From assembly GCA_002633005.1 (NCBI GenBank), contig NMRA01000020.1, forward strand, positions 397,621 to 461,620: a DNA stretch of 64,000 nucleotides, in the 5' to 3' direction. This document shows, piece by piece, positions 39,901-44,900 of this stretch. The translations under genes were made by a program, and so were the position numbers. The notes below the pieces were generated by a model, which was given only the letters and a program-made list of their open reading frames with translations, searched no databases and was not told where the DNA came from. Position 1 is the first letter of the stretch, and each line of letters starts with the position of its first letter. This DNA is from Phoronis australis. Taxonomy: Eukaryota; Phoronida; Phoronidae.

Positions 39901-41950
39901 AAGCTAGACGTTGAATTAAGTTGTATAACTGTAATCTGCTAAAGATATAACTGGATAAATTGTCATCTACTGTTTGTTGCCCTTAAGCTTGCTATTGTCC
40001 TGTTGGTCCCTCATAACAGTAAATACACTTTGGAATCATGAAAAACATGTTTTCAGAAACCTGTTAATGAACACCTCTACAAGATGGATTTTTCAATAGA
40101 ATTGAAACCATAGGACATGCTCTGCTGAACACACAAAAATGCACAAAATGTGTGGCGATTTTAGTTGTCGTATCATCAAATTGTTTTTCAAATTTGCAGT
40201 GGGCAGACAGACACTTTCAAGATGACCCACCGTGACCTAGGTCAACTCAAGAGCATCGTGCTGGGCGCGTGCGAGAGAGAAGACCGACCACTTGATCGTC
40301 ATGCTACTGGCCGTGACAGTATGTGGCATTGTTACGAAATTATAGTCACCAACATGGCGTCGGGAAACAAGTGAGTTGTTTTGCGAAACATTTACAAGAC
40401 GGGTGTCTTAGTCCTTCCCAAGGTGCATCAAACTCTTCAGTCTTAATACATTCAGAAAGTAATGTACTTTTGCTGACTGCAGTCGAAATCAGTGCATAAT
40501 TTTGTAGCTAATTCTATTAGTAGCAAAAATGATTGTTAAAAACATTTAATAGGGCAGCAAGATTCTAATTATAGAATGGGTCAGACATACTACTTTTCCT
40601 GTTCATAGTTATGAAGGAAACTACTCTGACGGCGATTTCAACTTTCCCCAGTCGTCGTGACAAGGAATTCCAGGACATTTTGCCTGAATACCTTTGGCTC
40701 GTACTGTAGTTAATAATAACCTGCTCTTCTTCAGGTACATCTTCCCTTGTAAGTCGTGGATACAGATCACACCGGAGGTTTCAGAAGATGATGGAAAAGA
40801 GTTCACTCTGAAGGACATGGAAGAGAGTCAAGTCAACGTTGTTAGAAGTAAAGTTTTGTTTGTCATCTTTCTGGGAGTTGTGTGGTCAAGGGGGATCAAA
40901 TCACCAATCTTCACTTGAGGTTGCTCTTGGAAATGAACCAACCGCATGGCACGCTTTTATAAACTTTCAAACTTTATGCTACATCATTTGTTAAAGTAGC
41001 AAGGAATCGTTGATTTCCTTTTGTATTTACTTTCTTGTGCAGCTATACATGGTTTGCAATTGGTAGCAGGATGCTCTTCTTTATTCACTTTCTCCAATTT
41101 GATTGTTTCAACAGATCTCGCTGCTGTCAAATACGAGATTGTTGTCATCACCGGCGACGTGAAAGGGGCGGGTACTAATGCCAATGTGTCAATCACAATC
41201 TATGGCAAAAATGGAGACACGGGCAAGAGGCCGTTAACGCAGAGATTCCGCGATCTGTTTGAGCGAAACCAGACTGACAAATTCCAGATAGAGGCTTTGG
41301 ACCTTGGTGAGTCTTTTGACACAGATTTTTTGAAGTTTGGTTAATTATTATAAACATTATGTGACAAGTTTTCCTCGTGCATTTGTCAAGGACTTTTGTT
41401 ACGATTGCTGCACTCGTGTCTTTTTGTATTGTATGTCCGTATATTTTCATCGCATTTCTTAGGAAGGAATCTGGTCCTCGGGTAAGGAGTTTGGTCAGCG
41501 GGTATGAGGCAATTCTGAGGATGTGTCTAGTTTAAGGGTGTTGATTTGGTGTTTATTGGTCCAGGAACAGAGTTTGGCAGATTGTAGCTGGAGTTCAATG
41601 GATTTGTCTCCCCCTCCTGTAAGTGTCATGATCATAGAATTATTCTCATAGGCAATGTGCACTTCTGTTGTATGTGCACAAGTAATGACGAAACGCAGTC
41701 ACTAGAAATTAATTTGTTTCTCATGTTAAAGTTTGCAACATTACTAAATGACTTTGTTTTTTGTATAGGTGAGTTATCAAAGGTTAGGGTTGAGCACGAC
41801 AATTCTGGATTTCGTGCTGGTTGGTTGCTGGACCGCGTAGAGATTACCAACTTGGCAACTAACAAGACTACAGTGTTCCCGTGTGGACAATGGTTTGACA
41901 AGGACAAAGGAGATGGAGAAATTAGTCGAGACATCCTTGCTCGTGAATAG
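3817..41950 (+). CDS. LOXHD1: LOXHD1-like multi-PLAT protein, complete 43-exon gene model
   Basis: Spliced gene of 43 coding exons (listed separately), 7,812 coding bases, 2,603 residues. All introns are GT-AG and all junctions are phase-consistent. Approximate layout: leader 1-197; PLAT units 1 (198-330), 2 (331-457), 3 (458-584), 4 (585-714), 5 (715-842), 6 (843-970), 7 (971-1100), 8 (1101-1334, with insert 1184-1310), 9 (1335-1486), 10 (1487-1613), 11 (1614-1766), 12 (1767-1889); Ser-rich linker 1890-1941; units 13 (1942-2073), 14 (2074-2200), 15 (2201-2337), 16 (2338-2479, divergent), 17 (2480-2603). Each unit repeats Y-x-V-x-V-x-T-G-D, [12 protein letters not shown]-x-x-D-x-F, I-G-H-D-x-x-G, GW-x-L-D-x-V and F-P-C-x-R-W-L-A-x-D-x-x-D-G-x-x-x-R-E-L. 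Human LOXHD1 is about 2,211 residues and is usually described with 15 PLAT domains. The unit order and the basic insert in unit 8 match it. In mammals it is a stereocilia protein required for hair-cell transduction (DFNB77 deafness). The role here is inferred. The 5' UTR and promoter are not identified. Confidence 0.96.
5232..5672. mobile_element. Long-hairpin MITE-like element in LOXHD1 intron 1
   Basis: Arms 5232-5388 and 5513-5672 are inverted copies of each other over about 155 bases. For example TAATAGATAAATGCTCTAAT on the left pairs with ATTAGTGTGTTTATCTATTA on the right, and the inner ends (GACCCAGACTCGTGGCAGC and GCTGCCATGAGCCTGGGTAA) also match. The loop is about 125 bases. No coding potential and no clear target duplication. 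Confidence 0.75.
6036..6197 (+). CDS. LOXHD1: LOXHD1-like exon 2 (Arg/Ser/His-rich leader)
   Basis: Symmetric 1-1 exon, acceptor TTATCCTTCAG, donor GTAGGT. Encodes 54 residues rich in Arg, Ser, His and Pro (for example [16 protein letters not shown] and [10 protein letters not shown]). No domain recognised, probably disordered. A second GT four bases further on would break the frame into exon 3, so 6197 is chosen. Confidence 0.8.
6738..6864. repeat. 43 bp tandem repeat, three copies
   Basis: Three head-to-tail copies (6738-6780, 6781-6823, 6824-6864), almost identical, each containing TTACTTGTACTGTAAGCC. Intronic, ending about 50 bases before the exon 3 acceptor. Confidence 0.93.
6914..7101 (+). 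CDS. LOXHD1: LOXHD1-like exon 3 (leader)
   Basis: Acceptor TTTCTATGTAG; phase 1 in, phase 0 out (donor GTATTT after TCA GGG). Encodes about 63 residues with a mixed charged/aromatic stretch ([20 protein letters not shown]) that looks more ordered than exon 2. I do not recognise a family. It is preceded by three copies of a 43 bp tandem repeat that end about 50 bases before the acceptor. Confidence 0.82.
7878..8024 (+). CDS. LOXHD1: LOXHD1-like exon 4 (start of PLAT unit 1)
   Basis: Phase 0-0, acceptor ATATTTACAG, donor GTAAAT. A Lys/Arg/Ser-rich linker leads into the first PLAT strand [19 protein letters not shown]. The GAGTD box is degenerate (NAGTDAK). This unit has no partner in the vertebrate protein as I know it. 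Confidence 0.92.
8199..8340. repeat. CA-type microsatellite
   Basis: About 140 bases of (CA)n interrupted by GACA, CTCA and CGCA variants, in intron 4. Confidence 0.97.
8548..8721 (+). CDS. LOXHD1: LOXHD1-like exon 5 (PLAT unit 1, lysine-rich middle)
   Basis: Phase 0-0, acceptor GTTTTAG, donor GTGAGT. Begins VFLRMKG, equivalent to the VFITLFG strand of other units, then an unusually basic loop ([20 protein letters not shown]), then [20 protein letters not shown] in place of FERGxxDxFxxEaxDLGxL. The loop composition is unlike every other unit. Confidence 0.92.
9437..9602 (+). CDS. LOXHD1: LOXHD1-like exon 6 (end of PLAT unit 1)
   Basis: Phase 0 in, 1 out; acceptor TTTTTTTTCAG, donor GTAGGA. 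Gives [17 protein letters not shown] for the usual IGHDxxGxxxGWFLDxVEV, so the Gly-rich turn is replaced. It then reads [21 protein letters not shown], where the acidic DEDDG box is lost (FETDC). Unit 1 is therefore a diverged PLAT fold. Confidence 0.92.
10539..10734 (+). CDS. LOXHD1: LOXHD1-like exon 7 (PLAT unit 2)
   Basis: Phase 1-2, acceptor TTGATTGCAG, donor GTGTGT. Encodes [19 protein letters not shown] and [22 protein letters not shown]. Aligns with the first PLAT unit of vertebrate LOXHD1. Three Cys residues in the exon are unusual for the protein. Confidence 0.95.
11204..11388 (+). CDS. LOXHD1: LOXHD1-like exon 8 (PLAT unit 2, C-terminal half)
   Basis: Phase 2-1, acceptor TGTCCTTGCAG, donor GTAGGT. 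Encodes [19 protein letters not shown] and [16 protein letters not shown], closing the unit with [15 protein letters not shown]. The IEHDNTG and CRDL wording matches vertebrate unit 1 closely, fixing the alignment of the whole array. Followed by the longest intron (2,257 bases), in which I see no clear element. Confidence 0.96.
13646..13790 (+). CDS. LOXHD1: LOXHD1-like exon 9 (PLAT unit 3)
   Basis: Phase 1-2, acceptor TTCTCTCGTAG, donor GTAAGT. Canonical first half: [36 protein letters not shown] and NNFERKS. Confidence 0.96.
14493..14750. mobile_element. MITE-like interspersed repeat, copy 1 (intron 9)
   Basis: Shares GGATGTGGAAGTTT and GTTGAGACAAATCT blocks with 36376-36527. The left edge has GTTCCAAGAAAACTTAG and the right edge an inverted relative, suggesting short terminal inverted repeats. 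No coding potential. Confidence 0.6.
15071..15173 (+). CDS. LOXHD1: LOXHD1-like exon 10 (PLAT unit 3, middle)
   Basis: Phase 2-0, 103 bases, acceptor TTGCTTCAG, donor GTAAGA. Encodes [20 protein letters not shown] then [14 protein letters not shown]. The intron after the LDK motif is at a position also used by units 4, 5 and 8. Confidence 0.96.
15797..15929 (+). CDS. LOXHD1: LOXHD1-like exon 11 (PLAT unit 3, end)
   Basis: Phase 0-1, acceptor TTAATTTTAG, donor GTGAAT. Encodes [20 protein letters not shown] then [15 protein letters not shown], with an intact acidic box and a short linker. Confidence 0.95.
16188..16253. repeat. 22 bp tandem repeat with internal dyad, three copies
   Basis: Three copies built on CCATCTGTAACAGATGG, itself an inverted repeat (CCATCTGT/ACAGATGG), in intron 11 upstream of exon 12. 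CAGATGG also resembles an E-box half, but nothing shows it is a regulatory site. Confidence 0.9.
16708..16961 (+). CDS. LOXHD1: LOXHD1-like exon 12 (PLAT unit 4)
   Basis: Phase 1-0, 254 bases, acceptor CACCTCTCAAG (weak polypyrimidine), donor GTAATG. Encodes [20 protein letters not shown], with TSAR in place of TDAN. The same substitution type (TKSK) occurs in vertebrate unit 3. Ends [16 protein letters not shown]. Confidence 0.95.
17752..17887 (+). CDS. LOXHD1: LOXHD1-like exon 13 (PLAT unit 4, end)
   Basis: Phase 0-1, acceptor TATTTCCAG, donor GTGAGT. Encodes [20 protein letters not shown] then [15 protein letters not shown], followed by a basic linker SLRKNRHK, matching the SLRKKRLKK linker of vertebrate LOXHD1. 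Confidence 0.95.
18262..18509 (+). CDS. LOXHD1: LOXHD1-like exon 14 (PLAT unit 5)
   Basis: Phase 1-0, acceptor CCACTCCCAG, donor GTTAGT. Encodes [20 protein letters not shown]; the W-x-V-W start is shared with vertebrate unit 4. The exon finishes [18 protein letters not shown]. Confidence 0.95.
19601..19736 (+). CDS. LOXHD1: LOXHD1-like exon 15 (PLAT unit 5, end)
   Basis: Phase 0-1, acceptor TAAACACTAG, donor GTAAGT. Encodes [20 protein letters not shown] then [17 protein letters not shown]. The VREM-AEG ending agrees with vertebrate unit 4. Confidence 0.95.
20298..20452 (+). CDS. LOXHD1: LOXHD1-like exon 16 (PLAT unit 6)
   Basis: Phase 1-0, acceptor CTTTTTGATAG, donor GTAAGG. Encodes [31 protein letters not shown] and NKFEREN. 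The intron falls immediately after the FER motif, the same site as in unit 12. Confidence 0.95.
21042..21270 (+). CDS. LOXHD1: LOXHD1-like exon 17 (PLAT unit 6, end)
   Basis: Phase 0-1, acceptor TTAATCTGTCAG. Encodes [35 protein letters not shown] and [15 protein letters not shown]. The donor used here is GTAGTA at 21271. A better-looking GTAAGT lies four bases downstream, but it would shift frame into exon 18. Confidence 0.93.
21510..21706 (+). CDS. LOXHD1: LOXHD1-like exon 18 (PLAT unit 7)
   Basis: Phase 1-0, acceptor TCTTTTTCTAG, donor GTGGGA. Encodes [30 protein letters not shown] and [20 protein letters not shown]. YHxSxKTGD and FERGRxDxF are also typical of vertebrate unit 6. Confidence 0.95.
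22174..22366 (+). CDS. LOXHD1: LOXHD1-like exon 19 (PLAT unit 7, end)
   Basis: Phase 0-1, acceptor CTTATTTCAG, donor GTAAGT. Encodes [20 protein letters not shown], then the [14 protein letters not shown] strand, [18 protein letters not shown]. The R-x-P-x-x-G-x-x-Y pattern matches vertebrate unit 6. Confidence 0.95.
22961..23208 (+). CDS. LOXHD1: LOXHD1-like exon 20 (PLAT unit 8, N-terminal part)
   Basis: Phase 1-0, acceptor TATGTTTCAG, donor GTATGA. Encodes [40 protein letters not shown] and [21 protein letters not shown] replaces GAGTD. Confidence 0.95.
23606..23911 (+). CDS. LOXHD1: LOXHD1-like exon 21 (basic/acidic insert inside PLAT unit 8)
   Basis: Phase 0-0, 102 codons, acceptor ATTTGTCAG, donor GTGATT. 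After VLIQRY it has no PLAT sequence. It is made of Lys/Arg-rich blocks and Asp/Glu/Ser runs and contains two near-identical copies of a motif read as RRxSLKSPKxRRKxRVALSD. Vertebrate LOXHD1 has a Lys/Glu/Ser-rich insertion at the same place in unit 7, so the insertion site is ancient though the sequence differs. Many SP and RRxS sites could be phosphorylated (inference). Confidence 0.93.
24378..24525 (+). CDS. LOXHD1: LOXHD1-like exon 22 (PLAT unit 8, end)
   Basis: Phase 0-1, acceptor CGATGTTTCAG, donor GTGAGT. Returns to the PLAT pattern after the insert: [20 protein letters not shown] then ELVPTTEDG. Confidence 0.94.
25048..25333 (+). CDS. LOXHD1: LOXHD1-like exon 23 (PLAT unit 9)
   Basis: Phase 1-2, 286 bases, acceptor TACTGTTTACAG, donor GTAAGA. 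Encodes most of one unit: [64 protein letters not shown] and the VVTG start match vertebrate unit 8. Confidence 0.96.
25580..25635. repeat. 7 bp tandem repeat (GTCCATT)n
   Basis: About eight copies of GTCCATT, one with a G-to-C change (GCCCATT), in intron 23. Confidence 0.95.
25948..26204 (+). CDS. LOXHD1: LOXHD1-like exon 24 (end of PLAT unit 9, start of unit 10)
   Basis: Phase 2-1, acceptor TTGGTTCCAG, donor GTGAGT. It carries [20 protein letters not shown] and LVPVDKS, a basic linker with SRKDS, then the start of unit 10: [20 protein letters not shown] and GEQDDTG. It is the only exon that spans a unit boundary with no intron there. Q-DDTG also occurs in vertebrate unit 9. Confidence 0.96.
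26988..27096 (+). CDS. LOXHD1: LOXHD1-like exon 25 (PLAT unit 10, middle)
   Basis: Phase 1-2, 109 bases, acceptor TGCTTTCAG, donor GTGAGT. Encodes [20 protein letters not shown] then GDLKKIK. The following intron carries a 481 bp TIR element. Confidence 0.95.
27159..27639. mobile_element. 481 bp TIR element with 6 bp target duplication (intron 25)
   Basis: The left end CAGTGCTTGGAAT and the right end (reverse complement CAGGGCTTGGGAT) form short imperfect inverted repeats. ATGTAG directly abuts both ends (27153-27158 and 27640-27645), a probable target-site duplication. The interior is more GC/CpG-rich than the host intron. It holds a short + frame starting at 27367 ([20 protein letters not shown]..) that could be a captured piece of a host gene or chance. 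CAG-type ends suggest the hAT superfamily, but hAT normally leaves 8 bp. Confidence 0.72.
28318..28502 (+). CDS. LOXHD1: LOXHD1-like exon 26 (PLAT unit 10, end)
   Basis: Phase 2-1, acceptor CTTTTTCATCAG, donor GTAAGT. Encodes [40 protein letters not shown] and [13 protein letters not shown]. The [10 protein letters not shown] segment is almost the same as VEVDAPSLGK of vertebrate unit 9, one of the best anchors in the gene. Confidence 0.96.
29869..30047 (+). CDS. LOXHD1: LOXHD1-like exon 27 (PLAT unit 11)
   Basis: Phase 1-0, acceptor ATCGCTGCAG, donor GTTAGT. Encodes [24 protein letters not shown] replacing AGTD, then a Cys-containing loop with [15 protein letters not shown] and [12 protein letters not shown]. 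VPYEITxYTSD, the Cys loop and FERKS are all shared with vertebrate unit 10. Confidence 0.96.
30918..31034 (+). CDS. LOXHD1: LOXHD1-like exon 28 (PLAT unit 11, middle)
   Basis: Phase 0-0, 39 codons, acceptor ACTGTTTCAG, donor GTAGGC. Encodes [49 protein letters not shown] and the RRL strand match vertebrate unit 10. Confidence 0.95.
31662..31824 (+). CDS. LOXHD1: LOXHD1-like exon 29 (PLAT unit 11, end)
   Basis: Phase 0-1, acceptor TGTCTTGCAG, donor GTATGT. Encodes [26 protein letters not shown], then a charged linker with [14 protein letters not shown]. The vertebrate linker at this place also carries K-DGS, so the linker is homologous. Confidence 0.95.
32346..32500 (+). CDS. LOXHD1: LOXHD1-like exon 30 (PLAT unit 12)
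   Basis: Phase 1-0, acceptor TTTGTTTGTAG, donor GTACTA. Encodes [38 protein letters not shown] and DKFERNQ. The intron after FERNQ matches the site in unit 6. Confidence 0.95.
33300..33512 (+). CDS. LOXHD1: LOXHD1-like exon 31 (PLAT unit 12, end)
   Basis: Phase 0-0, acceptor CTTTTTTCAG, donor GTAACG. Encodes [39 protein letters not shown] and [20 protein letters not shown]. IxHDNSxxxxxWxxxxVE matches vertebrate unit 11. It is the only unit-final exon ending in phase 0, because the separate linker exon follows. Confidence 0.95.
33874..34030 (+). CDS. LOXHD1: LOXHD1-like exon 32 (Ser-rich linker between units 12 and 13)
   Basis: Phase 0-1, acceptor ATGTTTCTAG, donor GTGAGT. Encodes 52 residues with no PLAT pattern: [20 protein letters not shown], then [20 protein letters not shown]. 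The vertebrate protein has a Ser-rich linker at the same place starting EYTGDRSSN, so it is homologous. Probably flexible; a 14-3-3 or kinase site around RRNTLE is only a guess. Confidence 0.92.
34116..34298. repeat. 16 bp minisatellite (GGTTGCAGAACACATG)n
   Basis: About eleven imperfect copies just downstream of the exon 32 donor, in intron 32. Edge copies are more diverged than the central ones. Confidence 0.93.
34479..34521. repeat. 14 bp tandem repeat, three copies
   Basis: GATTGGAGTTCATT repeated three times, intron 32, upstream of exon 33. Confidence 0.9.
34614..34819 (+). CDS. LOXHD1: LOXHD1-like exon 33 (PLAT unit 13)
   Basis: Phase 1-0, acceptor GGACTTTTCAG, donor GTAATA. Encodes [20 protein letters not shown], where DNGTDSN is a reduced GAGTDAN box, then [20 protein letters not shown]. 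Vertebrate unit 12 is reduced in the same box (ATDSRAF). Confidence 0.95.
35479..35668 (+). CDS. LOXHD1: LOXHD1-like exon 34 (PLAT unit 13, end)
   Basis: Phase 0-1, acceptor TTGTCTATAG, donor GTATGT. Encodes [40 protein letters not shown] and SDGKTSRIL. The PTKG and K-DGxTSR wording equals vertebrate unit 12 (PTQG, RGDGITSR). Confidence 0.95.
35917..36077 (+). CDS. LOXHD1: LOXHD1-like exon 35 (PLAT unit 14)
   Basis: Phase 1-0, acceptor GTCCTTTTCAG, donor GTATGT. Encodes [45 protein letters not shown]. The NGSTxExxLDK loop is shared with vertebrate unit 13. The donor is immediately followed by an 18 bp minisatellite that keeps this frame open (see repeat at 36083). Confidence 0.95.
36083..36255. 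repeat. 18 bp minisatellite at the exon 35 donor
   Basis: Nine to ten copies of TTGGTCTGGATTATTTTA with a few T/C changes, starting six bases after the exon 35 splice junction. Because 18 is a multiple of 3 and no frame contains a stop, all three + frames stay open. In the exon 35 frame it reads a repeating hydrophobic IILLVW peptide. Confidence 0.95.
36376..36527. mobile_element. MITE-like interspersed repeat, copy 2 (intron 35)
   Basis: Ends are GGTTCCAAGAAAG and its inverse CTTGGAACGG. Core blocks GGATGTGGAAGTTTC and GTTGAGACAAATCTC match copy 1 at 14493-14750. Non-coding. Confidence 0.65.
37548..37767 (+). CDS. LOXHD1: LOXHD1-like exon 36 (PLAT unit 14, end)
   Basis: Phase 0-1, acceptor CATTTTCAG, donor GTACGA. 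Encodes [40 protein letters not shown] and [18 protein letters not shown]. DIAPxxKxRI, GLGSRPxWF and NMNTGDL of vertebrate unit 13 are recognisable, so this is a secure orthologue. Confidence 0.96.
38638..38868 (+). CDS. LOXHD1: LOXHD1-like exon 37 (PLAT unit 15)
   Basis: Phase 1-1, acceptor CTTTTTCAG, donor GTATTT. Encodes [52 protein letters not shown] and CRVWHDNK. FPDxLSLGxLxKxRVWHDNK is nearly the same in vertebrate unit 14. Confidence 0.96.
39305..39484 (+). CDS. LOXHD1: LOXHD1-like exon 38 (PLAT unit 15, end)
   Basis: Phase 1-1, symmetric, acceptor TTTTGAATAG, donor GTGAGC. Encodes [40 protein letters not shown] and ELTCASGG, with a Gly/Ser linker. Confidence 0.95.
39648..39789 (+). 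CDS. LOXHD1: LOXHD1-like exon 39 (degenerate PLAT unit 16)
   Basis: Phase 1-2, acceptor ATTTTTGTAG, donor GTATTT. Encodes [40 protein letters not shown]. The GAGTDANV box is gone. The vertebrate counterpart is degenerate at the same place, with the shared word FxMENSx. Only a 163-base intron separates it from exon 38, the shortest in the gene. Confidence 0.93.
40200..40370 (+). CDS. LOXHD1: LOXHD1-like exon 40 (degenerate PLAT unit 16, middle)
   Basis: Phase 2-2, acceptor AAATTTGCAG, donor GTGAGT. Encodes [49 protein letters not shown]. The IGHDNxG turn is replaced by GACEREDR; the vertebrate unit reads GHLAREDR here, so the degeneration is ancestral. Confidence 0.93.
40735..40847 (+). CDS. 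LOXHD1: LOXHD1-like exon 41 (degenerate PLAT unit 16, end)
   Basis: Phase 2-1, 113 bases, acceptor TCTTCTTCAG, donor GTAAAG. Encodes [41 protein letters not shown] remains but the basic/acidic RWLAxDEDDG spacing is altered. Confidence 0.92.
41115..41306 (+). CDS. LOXHD1: LOXHD1-like exon 42 (PLAT unit 17)
   Basis: Phase 1-1, acceptor TGTTTCAACAG, donor GTGAGT. Encodes [59 protein letters not shown] and R-LFER match the last vertebrate unit. Confidence 0.96.
41769..41950 (+). CDS. LOXHD1: LOXHD1-like exon 43 (last PLAT unit, stop codon)
   Basis: Phase 1 in, acceptor TTTTTTGTATAG, ends at TAG 41948-41950. Encodes [40 protein letters not shown] and [20 protein letters not shown]. VxxEHDxSGxxxGWLxxxVEVTN and KxRGDGxxxRDL match the vertebrate C-terminus, which ends at the same place within a few residues, so the C-terminus is complete. 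Confidence 0.97.
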
Positions 41951-44900
41951 CTCTGTGCCTACGTGATGTCGCGATTTAGTGCCCTTAGGTTTTATTTGGT
42001 TTTGACAGTTGCAATGCTTGGTGTCATTAATGATAATTGCAATGAATATTGGATTGAGTTAGTGGTATTTAATGTTGACTTGTATAGCCAAGAACTATTG
42101 AAGTGTCTGGGGAGACAACCAAGGACAAATGTGACCTGAAGGGCAAGGGAAGACGAGATGGGTCTTTGGCCAAAATGTCTTTGTGCTGTAGGCTTAATTC
42201 AGACATGTGACGAGAGAGAGATTAAACGATGGTGTGTTAATTTGTTGAATGATTTAATCAATTATTAATCAAAGACTGATTTTGTCAAAATCTCATGTTT
42301 CTACCTCCCAGCGGATTTGTGCTAGACTAGCGATAATTTTATGCTGTCATGAAAGAAATCAAAAATTGTGTCATGGGTAACCTAGTATTCAATGAGAGTT
42401 TAAAATTATGACCTTTATGTAATGGCATTTATTTAACTTTGTGCGCCCACATTGTGTGGAGGTATGCATCTGCCATCGATGTCTGTCCAAGCATTCATCT
42501 TTCTACCCGCCAAATGATTGAAAGAGATAGAGCTGGCTAGTTTTGATGCATACCTGTATACTTCATCTCCCCTTGGTGGCCATATATTGCAACTTATTTT
42601 TAAATTAATTGATTTGTGCCTTATTCTGTATTTGGTGGTAATGTTATGAACTTTAACAAACCTTTGAATGCTTTCTGTTGGGATGGCTCCAAGTAATTTT
42701 GTTCAATTACCTTGATTTGTATTCACTTGCCTTTGCTTGTCTAGTGGCAGTTTTATCCAGCTTAATCCGTTTCACTGTACAACTCTAATATTTGGTTTTG
42801 GTCACTCTTTCCGCTTGATTTTGATTGAAATATTTACAATTACAAGTTTCAGCAAAAACACTCTAATAAACTTAATATTCACAATAATGCTATTTCTACA
42901 TAATTTCATTTTTTAAATAAACATTATTTGTTGGAGATTTTGAAGTTGAGTTTTATATTTCCTGGTAATGCAGGATCATGCTGCCACCATGGAACGCTAC
43001 TGAACTTCAAAATTGTAATGAATTTGTACAAGAATACTTGCAGGACTGTAATTTAAGAAGTGTTCATATTTTATGAAGTATTTTCTTAACTTGAGAGATT
43101 AAAGAGAAAGGTATCTTTAAAATTGTTGCACAAATTCTAGCAACTTAGGCTTGCAGTCTCATTTTGAAAATTTCAATAGCACTTGAATTTCATCCTAGTT
43201 GCAGTTTTGGATCACAGTCATTGCTTTGTTAAGTCGTTTGTAGTTTCTCAGATGTTTGAAGTCATGAGTACCTGCGGTGGCTTTGCAGTTTCCATATCCC
43301 CAGTGCGGGTGCATTTTGATAATATTCATTGCACACTAATCTCAGGGTACATTTTTATGCATTTTATGGATTGCGTTTTATGTATACTTATCTATGGCAT
43401 TCCATTAGTTTTATTTTTGTTTAATTGTGATTTCTGTTATTACAATATGTTCTTAAGACTGAGCAGCAGCCAAATATATCTTTTTTTCGTCAAGATAGCA
43501 GGAGAATTGTCTCATCAATCAATTACAGGTCACTTTAGTTGATGTGTTCAATGCTTGTCTTGATGTCTAGGAAGTCCTTGAACAGATTGATTGTATTCCC
43601 AATTGTACCTACAACTTTGTGTGTGTGGGCTGTTAATGAAAATAATCAAATTTTAGTAATTGTTGTATGTTTTAATAATATCTATGATTTTGCATTATAT
43701 CCGTATTGAAGTGAGCTCTTTTTATGACCAATAGATATTATCTCAGCTGAACTGTGAGTATGACTATGTATAACACAAGAGCCATATTTATCATGTATGC
43801 CATAACATCAGCTCAGTATAAGTGATGGATTGTAACTCATAGAGTCAGGTGAAAATGAAGAATGGGTAATGGTTTAACTTTGGAGGCTGTTGTAAGTGCC
43901 AATAACTGAAAAATGTGATTTTATAAACTTTAATGGTTGACATGTTAATGCATTGGGGTGTGTTTACGCCTGCATGTAGGTCTATATAAATTGAAAATCT
44001 CAAAAATCGTCGTTAGGTTGGCATTTCAACAAGCATGGGTGTTTAAAAGCAATTGAAAGTTTTTGAAAAGGTTCGGTGGGGGTGTTGAAATTTCGTGCTG
44101 AAGTGAGAACGAGGGAACCAGGAGACTCAAACGAGGGAACCAGGAGACTCGATTTAAGGTGGGCATATTTCTGAGCATGGCCAACTAAAAGTAGGAATTT
44201 GGAAAATTATCGGTGGTATTTAGCCGAATATACACCTGTATGTGTAAACCAGATGAATACGGTGTTTGTAGAAAGGCAGTGAAAACTAAAGAAAAATGAT
44301 AGTCAGTCTTAAATTGATGAAACATATTTTATTTGCACATTTTATTTCATTGATGTGTTCCAACTCCTAAGTACATAGTGTCTGTGTGACACCTGCAGTT
44401 CTTTTTATGGTTGTAAAACCCAAGAATGGTTCATTGTAATTGAAGGCAGCATTATTGTAGTGTATACTGTGTCATGGATTGTGTTCTGTCAACTTTTGAT
44501 TGAGAAGTGTGACTACACAGAAGGCTTTGGTAGGTCTTCTGTTCAGTGAGCATTGACATATTAAGACGTCTAAAATTTGACACTTTTTACCCCCCCCCCC
44601 CCCCCCCCCNCCGTCCCATAATTACATCATTAAAGCCTACCCCCGTTTTTGGAAGAACCAACCATTTGTTGGAGATCCAGTCCATATGATTGACAAACTT
44701 GCCGCTGTTGAATTCTGCAAGGAACTAAATTACGCAATTTCAACTATCAAATCATACTGTGATGCAGATATTCTAATAAAGCAGATGATGATGTCACCAT
44801 GAGACTAAGGTACCCCCTCCCCTGTCATAAATCGTCATTTTACCAAACCCTCACCCACCCCCCGCGAGTGAACTCTCTCTTAGTGCACCATGTTGCAGTC

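Noticed and set aside
43183-43542. 119-codon hydrophobic + ORF downstream of LOXHD1
   Set aside because: Hydrophobic content is what T-rich 3' UTR sequence gives in any frame. No family, no splice support.
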